From Hemerocallis citrina (lineage: Eukaryota > Streptophyta > Magnoliopsida > Asparagales > Asphodelaceae): a stretch of 64,000 bases of DNA. Position numbers and translations under genes: made by a program. Each line of letters begins with the position of its first letter. The stretch's first letter is position 1. The stretch spans positions 145,142,516 through 145,206,515 of the forward strand of contig CM030360.1 in NCBI GenBank assembly GCA_017893485.1, written 5' to 3'. Under the pieces are notes generated by a model. It was not told the origin of the DNA and did not search any database. It was given only the letters and a program-made list of their open reading frames with translations. Shown here in pieces: positions 23,213 through 35,462 of the stretch.

Positions 23213-25710
23213 AATCTCCTTCCAAAAAGAACTAATGAAAATTGCATCCCTATCGCTCACGATGGTGGAGGGAACCCCATGTAACCTGATGATTTATTGG
23301 GCAAAGACTTCAGCTATTAGCTTAGCTGTATAGGGGTGAGATATGGGAATAAAGTGGGCATGTTTGGAGAGCCTGTCCACCACTACAAGGATGGTGGTTT
23401 TCCCCTTACTTTGCAGCAGCCCTTCAACGAAATCCATACTTACATCCTGCCATACTTTAGAGGGGGTTAGGAGAGGCTGCATTAGACCAGAAGGGGCTTT
23501 GTTGTTGTGTTTACACCTTTAGCAGACGTCACATTGTTGGTTGTAGCTTTCAGCCAGACCTTCATCCCTAGCCAATAGGCCACCTGCTTGAGCCTCAACC
23601 ATATCTTTTCATAACCTAAATGCCCCCCTTGCACTGAGTCATGATGGAGTTGTATTAGCTGACTGGTAAGAGGTGAGGAGGGATTGATGAGGACTTTGCC
23701 CTTGTAGTAATAGAGACCAATGCAATAATGGTACTTGGATGGTTCTCCCTTGCTTATCTAAGCTTGGATTTCCTTGTAGAAGGGGTCTTGTAGCACATCA
23801 GCCTTAAGAGTAGTAAGCCAGATTGGTTGCACAACCGATATAGCATGAATTTGAGAGTCTTCAAACATTCTTGAAAGTCCATCAGCGCCCTTATTATGCT
23901 TCCCTTTCTTGTATTCCACCTTGAATTGGTACCCATGTAGCTTCCAAAGCCACGTGTGTTGAGCCTCAGTGTCGAGCCTCTGCTCTAAGAGATGTTTCAA
24001 AGGCTTATGATCAGTCTTGATCAAGAACTCCCCCCAAGCAGGTAATGTCTCCACTTTTTCATGGCGAGTAGAATTGCGAGCATTTCCTTCTCATATGTAG
24101 ATATATGCTTGTTTCTGGCCTTCAACTCTTTACTTAAATAGGCTATAGGATGTTGTTAATGCATAAGTATGGCACCTATCCCTGTTCCTGTAGCATCACA
24201 TTCCAAGGTGAACTTTTCTTTGAAGTTGGGCAAGGCCAACACTGGAGAAGAGGTGAGAGCTAGCTTGAGTGAATCAAATGCTTCTTGAGCTGCAGTGGTC
24301 CATTGAAATGCCCCCTTCTTTGTCAAGGCCACCAGGGGAGCTGCGATAGTTGCATATCTATTGATAATTTTTCTGTAGTAACCTGCAAGCCCCAAGAAAC
24401 CTTCGCAGAGCGCTGAGGGTTTTGGGGGGTGGCCATTGTTAGACAGCTGCTATTTTTCTTGGATCCACAGAGACCCCATTGTCAGAGATGATATGGCCTA
24501 AATAAGAGACCTCCCTCACTCCAAAATACACTTACTCCTCTTCCCATGCAATGAGTGTTGTTGCAGCAGCTGCAGAACTAGTTGCATGTGTTGTTCATGC
24601 TCTTCCTGGGATTTTCTGTATATAAGTATATCATCGAAGAACACGAGAACAGATTTTCTCAAATACAGCTTGAACACCTTATTCATGAGGGATTGGAAGG
24701 CTGGGGGAGCATTTGTGAGACCAAACGGCATAACCACATACTCATAGTGGCCTTCATGGGTTCTAAATGCAGTTTTGTGGATGTCCTCAGGCTTCATGCG
24801 AATTTGATGATATCCACTGCGAAGGTTCGATTTACTAAACACCTGGGACCTTTGTAGTTCATTTAGCAACTCATCGATGACAGGAATGGAAAATTTATCC
24901 TTGATAGTCACCTTGTTTAGGGCGTGATAGTCTACACACAAGCGCCAAGAGCCATCATGCTTTTTGACCCTGACAATAGGGGACGCATAAGAGCTGCAAC
25001 TGGGTCTAATAACCCCTATTTGTAATATCTCCTCGATGAGCTTCTCAATATCATTTTCTGGATCTAGGGGTGTTCGTAGGGCCTTAGCTTGACAGGTTGG
25101 GATTTTGGCAGCAAAGGATTTCCGTGGTCTTGGGGTCTACTTAGCGGTAGGGTATAAGGGCTCTTGAAAAACCCTTTCAAAGTTGTCTAAAATGTGGGAG
25201 ATATGCGGAGAAAGGACAATTTTTGGTGCTGCAGGAGTGGTCTCCGATGTTGTGATGGCATGGACTTGAAGCAGGAATCCCCTTTTAAATGCAGTTGTAC
25301 TTTTTGAAGGGCTTTGGGTTCAGTTACCTCCAATCCGTTGTTATTGACACCATGTAACACCTTCACCTCTCTTCCTTGCTCATACATAACTGAAGAATTT
25401 TTAAAACTCAACCATATTCCCTCCAAGCTGTGCATCCACTGTGCTCCACGTATAAGCTGGCTTGTTCTTAAGGGTAGCACATAGATAATCACTCCTTGAC
25501 ATACAAACTGAAGCCCTTCACAAATTCCTTCACACTGCAACTGTCTTCCCCCAACTATAGTTACAGCAAACTTGATAGCATTGTTGACAGGGATTTTCGC
25601 CTTCTTCACTACTTGGGAGTCGATAAGGTTATAAGTTGATCCTGTGTCGAGAAGAGCATAAACTTCATGAATCAGTACCCTCCCTCTCAGCCTGAGGGTT
25701 TGGGGTGTTC
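23213..25710 (-). pseudogene. Ty3/gypsy protease-RT-RNase H-integrase remnant
   Basis: Protease near 25710-25450 (ALLDTGSTYNLID). Reverse transcriptase about 25080-24500, with VDYHALNKVTIKDKFSIPVI and VLVFFDDILIY; the first catalytic Asp is changed (FSKSNLRSGYHQ for the usual FSKLDLRSGYHQ). RNase H about 24300-23850 (LECDATG, TDHKPLKHLL). Integrase: HHCC region with one stop, then the core with MDF and VSDRD; the catalytic Glu is missing because the frame stops at FWKEIF. Multiple stops and frameshifts, for example near 24410, 24155 and 23760. Normally this polyprotein matures, copies and integrates the element; this copy is dead. Confidence 0.9.
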
Positions 25711-26132
25711 CCACCTGTAACCCCTGTTTTCCATTTTCTGTATTTTGTATGTATTTTCTTTTTCTGGGCATTTATTCATATTGTATTCTCCTGCTCTTTT
25801 AAACCGTGCATTTGATCTTCATTTTCAATATATTCATCTAATTATTTTTTCGCCTTTAATTTGATCTTCTTGTTCAATTGTCAGCCTTTTCTTTTGTCTC
25901 TGACTGATCAAACTATTATTTTGTATCCTCATTATTTAAATTGTTCATGTCCTATATTATTTATTTATTTTATTCCTATCTCATTTATTGGATCGTCCTA
26001 TACTTTGTTGGATCTTTTAATTAACCCTTAAGCCCGATAACCCTACCTAATTCCCTCTTAGATCCTATTTAATACCCAAACCCAATACTAAAACCTAATA
26101 CCCGTTACCCCTTTATTAACCCTAATACTCAC

Positions 26133-26145
26133 CCTATATATATTC
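26133..26145 (+). promoter_or_regulatory. Candidate LTR TATA box
   Basis: CCTATATATATTC, about 420 bp into the LTR and just upstream of the GC-rich leader; the same relative place as TATA-like motifs in sister LTRs. Confidence 0.5.
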
Positions 26146-26804
26146 TATATGTTCATATCCTAACCCCAAAACCCTAGCAGCCGCTATTATCTCATCCCCT
26201 ACCTCCTTCCAAACATTACCCCAACCTCCTGTCCTCCTGACCTCTACCCTATCTCTCGATCACCTCTTACTTCCCTGTCCCCTTATCCCGACTGCCTCGC
26301 GACCTCACCTCAACATCAGACCGCCCTCCGATGCCAGTGCCTTCCTATCGCGACCCCCTGTCCCCGTGCTGCTTCAGCCCGATGCTAGCGAAGCCCAGCA
26401 ACCAAAGACGGCAACGCCATCAACCAGCACCCACATCAGCCCGCAGCACCGCAGTGCCTCTCCTCCTGCGCTATTTTCCCCCGATGTCGACCAACAGCCA
26501 CTCCGACGCCAGCCAGCACCACTGTGCTGTCTCTCCTCCGATGCCAGCCAGCACCACTATGCTGCCAGCCCCCGCCGTGCCGTCACTGTCCCGTCGGCTG
26601 CCCGTACTGCCTCCCATTGTCCCCTCTCGCAGTGCACACCTTCCCTCCCGGGTGTCTTTAGCATTGGGTGTTGTGCTTGCGTTCGATCTCGAGTGATTGT
26701 GATCGTTTGTTCGTGTGTTCGTGATTTGTTGGTATCGTGTTCGTGCCCGGAAAACTGTTCCCGTTATTCTCGCTCTTTGCATCATTTCCATCGTCGACTA
26801 TAAG

Positions 26805-28935
26805 GCAAGTAACTTGTATACTTTTCTGTTGCATATACAAGTACTAAATACCGCCTGTATTGTAGTTGCTTCAAGAGCTATTGTCATGAAAACCCTGTTA
26901 GATCTTATCCATATGTGTTGATTTTCCCGTAGTTATCTCATTATACACACGACATGAAATTTAACCTAGATCTAATAATTCCTGTTGCATGTATGTATGT
27001 TGGTTGTGATCCCTTAGTTGTGGCATGAATCTTGCATGCTTGACGTGTTACTGGTAGTATACTCTGTTGTGGATCTGTTAAACACCCTATACCATGTTGC
27101 GTGGACATCTAGATACCATATTCTCTTTTTACTATGATTTGGATGTGTTACATATAAACTAATTGATTTTATGCATAAAGAAGATTCCAGTTTTTGTTGT
27201 TACCCCATTTTTATTCTGTATTTTAGACCCCATTAAGGTCAGTAAATGAAAATTATTTGTGAATATGAATTATAGAGAATTCTGTCTACTTTTCAGAATT
27301 TTTGACAGAGTTCAATTTCGATTTGTGAGTTGCAAGTTATGGCTATTTTACTACAAAGGTGTAGAAAATTACAGATTTGGTTTTATGTGAATTCTGGAGA
27401 GTAATTTATTTTTATACTGATATTAAATGTAATATTTTGATCCAATTTTTTTTTAAGTACAACTGGACTTGACTGGGATTAACCCCTATTTTTTGTGGAT
27501 TAATTAATGACTCTTACAAACTATTCTATACTTCCAAACAACTACTATACTTACAGAATTTTCATACTGTTCAGTGAAGAGACATAATTTTGACCTAATT
27601 CTATTTGCTGTTTATAAAAACTTTGTGAATATTAATTGTAGCTTTCTGTATCTATTTTATCACCCTTTTGACGGATCTGGATTTCGATTTATATTTTGTA
27701 ATCTATTGCTATATTAGTACTGCTGTGTCAAGAGTTTCAGATTTACAAATCTGCTGTATTTTGCTGCTTTCTGATTTTATTTGAGTATACTATCTATGTT
27801 GGAAAATTATGAAAATTTATTTGTTGATACTAAACATACTAGGGAATACCCCAGATGTTTCTTGATTTAATTAGTAAGTTTTTATGCCGTCTTCATGTTT
27901 TTGAATACAAACTTCTGATTTCTGGCTGAACATGTTTTTTGAATACAACTCTGTTTTGAGTCCTGTTTTTGTGAAATAGAATATGACTTATATATATTTG
28001 CTGGATTCGGCTGAGAGTCTATTTTCTGTATTTTCTGACGGATCCAGATTTTTATATTTGTGGCAACGGAAATGCCAGATTTGGTGCAGTACTGTCTTGC
28101 TGTCATGAACTAGAATTTTCGTTGTCCTACCATTTTATGAGTTGTCTATCACCTGTGCATGTTTATTTTTCAACCTAAACCTATTACTTGTTTATACCAT
28201 GTTATTCTTGCTCTGTTTTGCACACATACATGCCTGTTTGATAATAATAATAAATAATCAAGTCAGGGTTAAGGGAAAGATCTAGCAGTGGATAATATAG
28301 AAAAGTGTACTTGGAAGGGGACCCGTGTTTTCCACATAATTATCTGTTATCTGTTACGTGTTTCATGACTACATGATGCACGATTCTGTTAACTGATTAC
28401 CTGACTGCACACTTCCTTATAGGAAGGTGTACTCAGAAGAGAACTCGTAGGCTCTATCTATCTGTATCTGTATCTGTTATCTGATTATCTGATACCTGAT
28501 CACACGGCCCTATATAGTCCACTACGAAATCTAAATACAAACTTGTTTGAATGTAGCAACCACGTGGTAAATGGATGGGACGCATGAAGTGCTACCTAGA
28601 TAGAAATAAATACAAGACTTGACATAACCTAATATCTGTTATCTGTTTATCTGTTTACATGACACCTGACATATGTTATCTGTTTACCTGTTTGCTTGAT
28701 ACTTGACATCTGTTACATATTACCTGTACATGTTAGCACACCATGTTACTTGATTCTGTTTCCTAATTCATGTTAGACATTCTGTTTGCTGTCAAATCTA
28801 TTCCATGCTATATTTGTTTCCGTTGTTACTCTATATCTGTTTATTTTTCATATTTTGCACTACAAGCAGCCTGTAACTTGCATTGATGGACGTTTTATTT
28901 TCTTTTTCATCTTCCTACAATTTGTTAAATTGCAG
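26805..28935 (+). other. Candidate LTR intron (GC-AG), 2131 bp
   Basis: Donor AAG|GCAAGT is the consensus for GC-AG introns, and the acceptor is AAATTGCAG|AC. Equivalent pairs occur in sister LTRs. Predicted from sequence only. Confidence 0.45.
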
Positions 28936-29317
28936 ACTTTGTTGACTAGCTACCCGACGGAGTAGGTGATCTCAGATTTTAGTTGCTGGACTTCTTGCTA
29001 TTATTATTTCCTTTTGCTTATTTTGAATAAACATATCTGCTCCTTGGATTATTTTTGTATTGGGCAGTATGATCCAAAATTATTGACTTTTCCATATTTG
29101 GTTTATTTGAGATTATTAAATTTTGTTTCAAGTAAATTCTGTTGGTATATGGATTCATTTATGCATGCGTGGTTGATTTCTCCTTGTCTATTTCCTGTTT
29201 ATTCCTGTGAAATGTTGTAAAGATCCGACAGCTTATGAATGGTGAAAGCCATTCGCTAGACTTAGTCACGTATCCGTATTCCGTATTCCTTTTTGGGAAG
29301 CAGGGCGTGACACCACC

Positions 29318-30021
29318 CCTGCAACAACACTTAATGATATAGTGGGAGGAGAGGACACTAGGGCATTACTTGCATACAATTGAGATGCCCTTCTACTTGC
29401 ATAACAGACTCATCCTCATTCTCCTCAACTACTTCTTCAACTCCCAACTCCTCAGTACCCAACTCACCCTCAATTTGCACAAGGGCTCTACCTTTGCATC
29501 TATAACCCTTGGTACACTTCTCATCGCAGCGAAAACAGAGATTCTAAGCCTTCTCAGCTACCATTTTATCAAATGTAGTCAGTTTGGGAAATTCTGAAGT
29601 GGTGGTCTTAATCTCGATGGCAGGGGCTCTTGGAGTTATAGTAGTATAGGCTGGTCCAGACTTGGTGTTTATGTTCAAATACTTGGCTACCTTCTTCTGG
29701 CATACTGTGATGGTTTCCTTTGCTACTGCTTCCCTATATGCAGCGGTGACTGACTGAGGGTGCTTCAACAACACTTCTTGTTGAATCTCCTCCTTCAACC
29801 CCGATACAAAATAGTCTACAAGCACCAACATCTCCAATGGTTTGTAGAGGTGGTTGTATTAAGGAATTCCTTGTGAAACTCCTGCACCGACCCCATCTGG
29901 CGAAGCTTAAGTAGAGTCGCTGTAGGGTTGTGCAGCTCAGTCTGCCCAAATTGAAGGAGCATCTCCCTCTTTAAAAAATCCCAAGAGATTTCCCCTTCTT
30001 GTTGTCTTTTAAACCAACGCC
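29318..30021 (-). pseudogene. Ty3/gypsy gag, C-terminal half
   Basis: Reads gag core KRQQEGEISWDFLK and LRQMGSVQEFHKEFL, then after a frameshift YFVSGLKEEIQQEVL, and a zinc-knuckle-like CFRCDEKCTKGYRC in which the usual His is Tyr. It continues from 33540 across the solo LTR (30027-33534) at a codon in a Trp-Trp pair. Structural capsid protein of the retrotransposon, now non-functional. Confidence 0.85.
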
Positions 30022-30026
30022 ACCAC

Positions 30027-33000
30027 TGTCACGCCCCGCTTCCCATTATACGGAAACATGGGCACGCAATTGAGGCCCAGCGGATGATGGGTACATCATC
30101 CATAAGCTGTAACAATTTAACTCAATAATATGAAATATAAAAATAACCACGCATGCAATAAAATATTACATAAACATGAATAATCCATGAAGTGTCTCAT
30201 ACATAACCAACATCTGGAAAGCAAATAACTTCGGATCAACAAAGCCAGGAATACAAAGTACGAAAGTAATTTAATGCGGCAAATAAAATAACATGAATAA
30301 AATATTTATGACTATCAATTCCACTCCAATCTTTAGAAGAACAGTTCTCCAAGTCCTTCAGTTGCTTCCTCCGCGATACCTGCAAACTCAGCATCTAGAG
30401 ATGGGAAAAGAATGCCCGTTAGAGCAAGCTTCGGGCGACAAGTAGTAGCAAGCAGTAAAATAAGAAATAAAGGATTATATAACAAAAGCAAGAAATTGGG
30501 ACGATATCAAAGTCAATAAACGATAATAAAATCAAAACGTCGATAATCAATAATTCAGTAATCGGGAATCAATGTTCAATAACCAGTATTCAGTATTAGT
30601 GTCAATGTTCAGTGTTCATCTCATGTCTATCAGTCTTTTATCAATCCTAACTAATGCACGCAATCCTGCGTCCCATATCATAAATTCAGATGCATAGAAT
30701 CAAGTGAATGTTTTGACTATAGTGGTGAATTCGACAGAATCATGTACTCGGGTCTTGCATATCAATGACCAATGACCGATTACTGATGACTGATGACCAA
30801 TGACCAATACACGATGAATCGGGATACTGTAGTCAGTAATCTACAATCAATCGATGACCAATATGACCGGTAATAATGACCAATATGGGCTGTGACAATA
30901 TTCCCTTCCAAGTACACTCTTCTATATTGTCCACTACTAAGTCGAACCTTATTACCCCAATTTTTTATTATTTTATTAACAATCAGTTATAAACATGTAA
31001 TCGATACGGTCAATGAAAACGGTAGTATCAAGAATTATGCAATGGGTACAATCGATGAGAACGTTAGTACAGTGTCAAGAAGATATCAAGGCTATACAAT
31101 ACATGAAATATACATGATTCAATTCATTAAATATGAAAAGTGTCAGGTTTATATGCAAAAAATATATACAGATTCTGGACTGCAGCACCTATAGGAACTC
31201 AAATTCACTTTCCCGCTCCTACGGGAATAAAAATTCGATTCCGTCAGAGATTCTAGAAACTAGACTCTCTGCCGATTCTAGCGCATATTCACATGATACA
31301 TTATAGTCACAGTAACTAGGTCGATCAATCAATTATGTACGGGTTTCGTGCACAGTCTCGGTTTTGAAAATTATAACGTGCCAGCACTAAAATAGTGATA
31401 ACTTAAAATCTGTAAATCAGATTGAGAATCCGTAAGATGTGTCGGATTCAGGATTCAGTGTGCTACAAATTCTATGTACAAGGTTTTAAGTTTCGATGTC
31501 AGGAACTGAGTCAAAACTCTAGTAGAAATTCGGGCAAACGATAAGGCAACATATTTGAATGTGCAATAATACGATAAATTTATGGTTCAAGTTTTATATC
31601 GATAACAGTGGCACGATAAGAATACAATGAATCAAAAACATGATACGATAAAGGAAATAATGAATCAATAATGAATCAATAATGAAATTCAATTAGCTGC
31701 AATATTTAATTCAATTACTACTTGTCGGAGTTCAATGAATGTTTCCTTGAACTAGAACAATAAAAATGAGTTCAAGGGATGCTTGCCTGTTAGATGACGA
31801 TTCTGAATATGAAAGAATAACAGGATGAGATTCCCAATGGCAACACGTGCAAACTACGACAACGACGAATACACGTGCAAGACATGGCAAATACAAACAG
31901 GGATAGCAGCAACTCGGCAACACGTGCACACTACGTTACAATGAGAGCACGTGCAATCCACGTGACGGAAACCAACAACAAAACAACAACAAGAGTAGCA
32001 GCAAGGGGGTGTGCAGTTGCGGCTACGGTGGTGGGTGCAGTGGGTGGTCGGAGCAGTAAGGGAGGCATAAGGTAGCGGGGATGGCGTTTGGGGCTGCGAT
32101 GGACAAAGGCAGCATCGGAATGCAAGGCTTTGACGGGGCAACGGTGAACGGGGTGGGGGAGATGATCGGAGATGGTGGTTGGGTGTGGAGGAGGTGTGCT
32201 GCGTAGAGGAATGGCATCGATAGTAGTTGGTGGTTGCAATAGGCAGCGAGGGTGCAGTCGACGGGGTGCTGTGAAGGGGTGCAAGAAGGAGTCGCTCAGG
32301 GTGGAAGGAGGTAGGTTGAAGATGAAGCTGCGGTGGCGACGCTGGCGAGCAAGGAGGAGGAGTGCTCGAGCGATGGCGATGGAGAGCTCGATGGAGCGAC
32401 GGTGACGAGGTGCGGGGAAGAGGAATCGGTAGGGACATCGGGTGGTCGAGTAAGGGAGAAGGCAGGGTGCGGGATGAGAGAAGGAGTCGGTAATGGCAGT
32501 CGAGCTGCGAGGTGGTAATGGCGGAAGTGGCACTCTGGTGGCTCGAGCAAAGGTCGGGGCAGCGATCAGGTGATAAGGATGGAGCTTCGGGAAGGGTAGG
32601 TGGAGGATGGCGGAGATGAAAAGGATGGCAGTGGATGGCGTTGTGTGCTGCAGTCGGTGAGGGATGCAGGCGGGGCTTCGGAGTTGGCGATGGTGGAGGG
32701 AGAGCGGTGCAGCAGTGCTCGATGTTGGCAATGAGCGGTAGTGGAGGAGGTGGTCGCAGTGGCGATGGGGGTCGAGTTGGGTATGTTGGGAAAAATAGAG
32801 GAGAGATAGAAAGAGAGAGAAAGAGAGAGAGTGGGGATAGAGTTTAATATAATATAATAATAGAGGAGTTAGTGGGAGGGTTGTTCATTGAGGGCAGTAA
32901 ATAAGGAGGAAGTGGGAGTCAGTTACGGGGAATGTGAAGAGTAGGGGTTGATGAGCTGGAATTATATATGTGGGTTTGGGTATTGGGTTTTAAAATGTGG

Positions 33001-33534
33001 GTTTGGGTTATGATCCAATAGGATTTGTTTAGGGTTAAAAAGTGTGGGTTTGGATTATTAGACTTGGGCTTTAGGTTTGAGCATCACAAAATAAAATAAA
33101 TAATTATAGAAGGGATAAAAGATTGAGCTTCAATCAATAATAAGATAGTAAAATAATATGGACTAAGTATTAAATATGGTTTGCCAAATAAATAATTTAG
33201 ACAAATTATAGAATGGACCAGGATTGGGCTTAAGTTCAAATTAATAAATCAAATAATATTTTGCATCATAGTTTTAAAATAATTAAAATAATCTAATAAT
33301 AATAATATACATGGTCTGGGTTATAAATAATTAAAATAAGAAAAGAATAAAATTTCTACAATTAAAATATATAATCGTTTGAAAATAACTACAAATATAA
33401 TTGATGTTTAGAATTGACTTTAATCGAAAGTCCAAGCTGAAAAAAAACGAATTTGAGTGCGGAAAAGAATTTATAAGGAATTGAAATACAAAAAAATACG
33501 CAAAAAACACGTATAGACGGAAATAGGGGTTACA
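30027..33534 (-). mobile_element. Solo long LTR (minus), 3508 bp, intron-like layout
   Basis: Plus-strand edges TGTCACGCCCCGCTTCCC and GGGGTTACA. Exact target duplication ACCAC at 30022-30026 and 33535-33539, inside gypsy gag. GC-rich leader 31850-32830; donor ACAG|GCAAGC at 31786 (GC type); acceptor TTTGCAG|GTATCG ending 30380, giving a predicted 1407-bp intron. The GC-rich frames at 31854-32847 exist on both strands, lack conserved motifs and are not genes. Confidence 0.85.
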
Positions 33535-33539
33535 ACCAC

Positions 33540-34104
33540 ATTGAGGCGTCGTCCCACAGGAAATAGACAATGAAGTTCATCTGGTTCCTCTCCTCAATTT
33601 TTTGAGTAACAAAATGGTGTTCAAGATGAAAAAATCAGTTGCTGATATCTCCTGATCCATCAAACAAGTGAATCTCAAGTTCAGCATGCTTAGGGAATAT
33701 CGACTGATACCTGTCAAATTCGTCTTCAGCTCTCCGCCATGGTTGACTGATATGGAGATTAGGGCAGTGCAAGGGGTGATTTAGATCAAGGCAGGGTAAG
33801 AGAGGAGGTAAGTGCTCACCAAGTGGGATTGGGCTATACACAAACCCTTCTCCATTGTAAACCCCTTCTATACTTCGGGAGTCCCTCTCAGTTAGACGGC
33901 ATAACAAAATTCTGATATCATCATTTTGTAACTGTAGATTTTCATCTGATGTTGTAGAGTGCCCATATAGATTTCAATGCCTTCCACCCTATGGCTTAGA
34001 TCGGACGACTGTTGAGGCTCGACATCGCTAAAGGTGGAGCCCCGTGCAACCGTGCTCGGTGATCTGATTTTGGAGTTTCCCCAGATTTGAGGATCGTTGA
34101 GCAC
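33540..34104 (-). pseudogene. Ty3/gypsy gag, N-terminal half
   Basis: Frames 34104-33892 (RVEGIEIYMGTLQHQM) and 33907-33635 (ELEIHLFDGSG) cover the usual gag N-terminus with a frameshift and stops. The reading continues as NQMNFIVYFLWDDASMW up to the solo LTR insertion. A start at 34217 (MVDTRSR) would read through the primer site and is therefore not the gag start. Confidence 0.75.
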
Positions 34105-34138
34105 TCGATCGGAGATCCTGGGTTCACAAGATCTATGT

Positions 34139-34150
34139 GCTCTGATACCA
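34139..34150 (-). other. Primer binding site of the Ty3/gypsy element
   Basis: GCTCTGATACCA, complement of TGGTATCAGAGC (initiator tRNA-Met), one base from the LTR edge at 34152. Confidence 0.85.
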
Positions 34151-34151
34151 A

Positions 34152-34469
34152 TGTCACAGGTCCACCTGAGACCCTTCCTGGAGGCGGTGACTCATGACGG
34201 GATCGAGTATCCACCATGATTCCTGAATAATAAGTGCAAGAGGGGAATGGGGTTGAAGAGAGGAAGAAGAAGAGAAGAAGAGAAGAACAAGATAACAGAA
34301 GAGAATTCTTAATTAATTTTCATAAATATACTCTTTTCCCTTTATGGCGATCATATACAGAGTCTGAGCGAGGGAGGAGCGGCTACAGTAGATCTGCGAA
34401 TAGCGTGTTGCCACGTAGCACGTGCAACGCATGTAAGAGAAACGAAAAATACAAAAGAAACCCAACTGC
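34152..34469 (-). repeat. Ty3/gypsy 5' LTR, inner part
   Basis: Begins TGTCACAGGTCC on the plus strand. Split at ACTGC by the TRIM, and resumes at 42655. Joined length about 530 bp. The frame at 34234-34575 is not a gene. Confidence 0.75.
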
Positions 34470-34971
34470 TGTAACACCCCATAATTTCTGGAAAAGATAT
34501 ATATATAAGTATATATATAATATATATATAAGAGAGTGGTTGATGGCAAAACGTGTAATTACTTTGAAAACATAAGGAAGGACCCACGAGTTGTGAAACA
34601 ACTACACTTTGATGTTGAGTTGGGTTGAGGTGACGTCGTGATGATGTCACCATGGGGAGGGGTCCCACCCGGGAAATTGTGAGGCAGAGTGGCTGTCCGT
34701 GCATTGCTGACGTATGCAATGAGGGGCCCACTGAGTGGGTTCGGTTGTTACACACAAGAGAGAAAGAGGAGAGTGTGTATTGAAATTTGTCCCACATCGG
34801 AAATCACAATAAAATAAATAACTATAAATAATAATGCCTATGATCAAGAGTCACCAATCCGGTTAACTACCTTTTGAGAGGCAGCCTGTGGTGGGTATTT
34901 GTACTATACTATAAATAATTTGTCTGATAAATTGTATAAATTGTCTGAGCTTGGGACAGGGATGTTACAAA

Positions 34972-34984
34972 TGATATCAGAGCC
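34972..34984 (+). other. TRIM primer binding site
   Basis: TGATATCAGAGCC, one mismatch from TGGTATCAGAGCC, 2 bp after LTR1. Confidence 0.8.
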
Positions 34985-35226
34985 GACTTTCGATACCGAG
35001 TGTGGGAGAGCCGTGAGTTATGGACTCCAGAATGATCAGCGGAGTGAGACAATCCCCAGTATTTCGGGACGATGGACATAAGGGCCACAGAATGATCCGC
35101 GGAGTGGGATTGGTCTCCAGTATTCCAAAGATGAGAGCGACGCTCACGGACTGCTCCACATTGACTAGAAAGTAGATTCTGCACTAGATTGTGCATGCCC
35201 CGTGCTCAGGGAGGACGCTGATTTCT

Positions 35227-35234
35227 GAAGGGGG
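35227..35234 (+). other. TRIM polypurine tract
   Basis: GAAGGGGG immediately upstream of LTR2 at 35239, the expected plus-strand primer. Confidence 0.65.
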
Positions 35235-35238
35235 TGTG

Positions 35239-35275
35239 TGTAACACCCCGTAATTTCTAGAAAAGGTATATATAA

Positions 35276-35317
<42 letters not shown>

Positions 35318-35462
35318 TATATAAGAGTGGATAATGGCAAAACATGTAATTACTTTGAAAACATAAGGAGGGACCCACGAGTTGTGAAACAACAGCACTT
35401 TGCTGTTGAGTTAGGTTGAGAAGACGTAGTGATGACGTCACCATGTGGGGGGGGAGGGGGGG
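35239..35462 (+). repeat. TRIM LTR2, first part
   Basis: Matches LTR1 from its start, but contains an expanded (TA)n at 35279-35314. It stops in a G-rich run where the solo LTR inserted; the rest is 42349-42654. Confidence 0.9.

Larger units (their letters stand above)
25716..29312 (+). mobile_element. Solo long LTR (plus), 3597 bp, intron-like layout
   Basis: Starts TGTAACCCCTGTTTTCC and ends GGGAAGCAGGGCGTGACA. Exact 5-bp target duplication CCACC at 25711-25715 and 29313-29317. It interrupts the gypsy gag/protease junction. A TATA box (CCTATATATATTC) at 26133-26145 is followed by a GC-rich leader (26170-26800), an AAG|GCAAGT donor at 26805 and an AATTGCAG acceptor ending 28935. Conserved block 28240-28640 (GGATAATATAG, CTATATAGTCCACTACGAAA, TAGCAACCACGTGGTA) is shared, in complement, with the LTRs at 17097, 35463 and 35670. 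The frames at 26331-26803 show no known domain. Confidence 0.85.

Noticed and set aside
26331..26803. Pro/Ser-rich frames
   Set aside because: Same LTR leader situation; no domain and not conserved between copies.
31854..32847. Long GC-rich frames (up to 266 codons) on both strands
   Set aside because: Compositional openness in the LTR leader; the opposite strand is equally open.
34139..34217. Gag start at 34217 (MVDTRSR)
   Set aside because: That frame would translate the LTR end and the tRNA primer site; the real gag begins downstream of the primer site.
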